Of a stretch of DNA of 5,469 bases, positions 5,388 through 5,469 are shown piece after piece. The position numbers and the translations under genes were made by a program. The number at the start of each line of letters is the position of its first letter. The first letter of the stretch is position 1. This stretch comes from Candidatus Binatia bacterium (lineage in GTDB: Bacteria; Desulfobacterota_B; Binatia; UBA9968), in the NCBI GenBank assembly GCA_025922795.1, contig JAICHC010000231.1:1-5469 (forward strand), read 5' to 3'. Under the pieces are notes generated by a model. The model was given only the letters and a program-made list of their open reading frames with translations. It had not been told where the DNA came from and searched no databases.

Positions 5388-5469
5388 ATGAAACTCATCA
5401 AGATCGATGCCGCGCTTAAACGGCTCAAGAAATTGAATGATGAGATTCGTTACGTGGACTGTTTCGCGG
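5388..5469 (+). CDS. Start of a small unidentified gene, cut by the window edge
   Basis: An ATG at 5388, 38 bases after the DHH gene stop, opens a frame that stays open for 27 codons to the edge. The visible residues begin MKLIKIDAALKRLKKLNDEI and continue RYVDCFA. They are rich in Lys, Leu and Ile with a pattern that suits a basic amphipathic helix. The ribosome binding site is weak (GGTAG just upstream). I recognise no family. Plausibility rests on same-strand placement, the short gap and protein-like composition; the rest of the frame is needed to confirm it. Confidence 0.45.
   Translation, partial: MKLIKIDAALKRLKKLNDEIRYVDCFA

Overview
The window is a bacterial chromosomal segment with a moderately high G+C content. 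Every supportable gene lies on the + strand. There are five complete protein genes and the first codons of a sixth. Nothing in it is phage-like, transposon-like or CRISPR-like. The proteins (a divergent biotin-dependent-type carboxyltransferase, an amidohydrolase-2 protein, DUF423, alanine dehydrogenase and a DHH phosphoesterase) would suit an environmental proteobacterium or a deltaproteobacterium-like candidate lineage. No rRNA or other marker gene is present, so this placement is only an impression.

Layout: 1-333 has no convincing gene. It holds a GC-rich inverted repeat (34-77), a short run of heptamer repeats (239-266) and a strong Shine-Dalgarno (318-324). 334-1191 encodes an amidohydrolase-2 family TIM-barrel metalloenzyme. 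1195-1275 is an inverted and tandem octamer repeat element. 1288-2763 encodes a stand-alone carboxyltransferase of the pyruvate carboxylase B / oxaloacetate decarboxylase alpha type that lacks a biotinyl domain. 2804-3169 encodes a four-helix DUF423 membrane protein. 3182-3226 is a second, shorter copy of the same repeat element. 3269-4387 encodes full-length alanine dehydrogenase (ald), whose stop overlaps the start of a DHH/DHHA1 phosphoesterase (4384-5349) as ATGA. A partial small ORF starts at 5388 and runs off the window.

How the genes fit together: ald and the DHH gene are almost certainly co-transcribed and translationally coupled. The amidohydrolase and carboxyltransferase are neighbours whose families both do C-C or carboxyl chemistry, but a repeat element separates them and a shared pathway is only a hypothesis. 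The most unusual points are the recurring repeat element in two of the gene gaps, and the carboxyltransferase. The latter keeps its metal-site residues but has altered substrate-site motifs, and it ends in a tail resembling the start of a biotin carrier protein without the biotinyl domain. I see no clear new multi-gene system.
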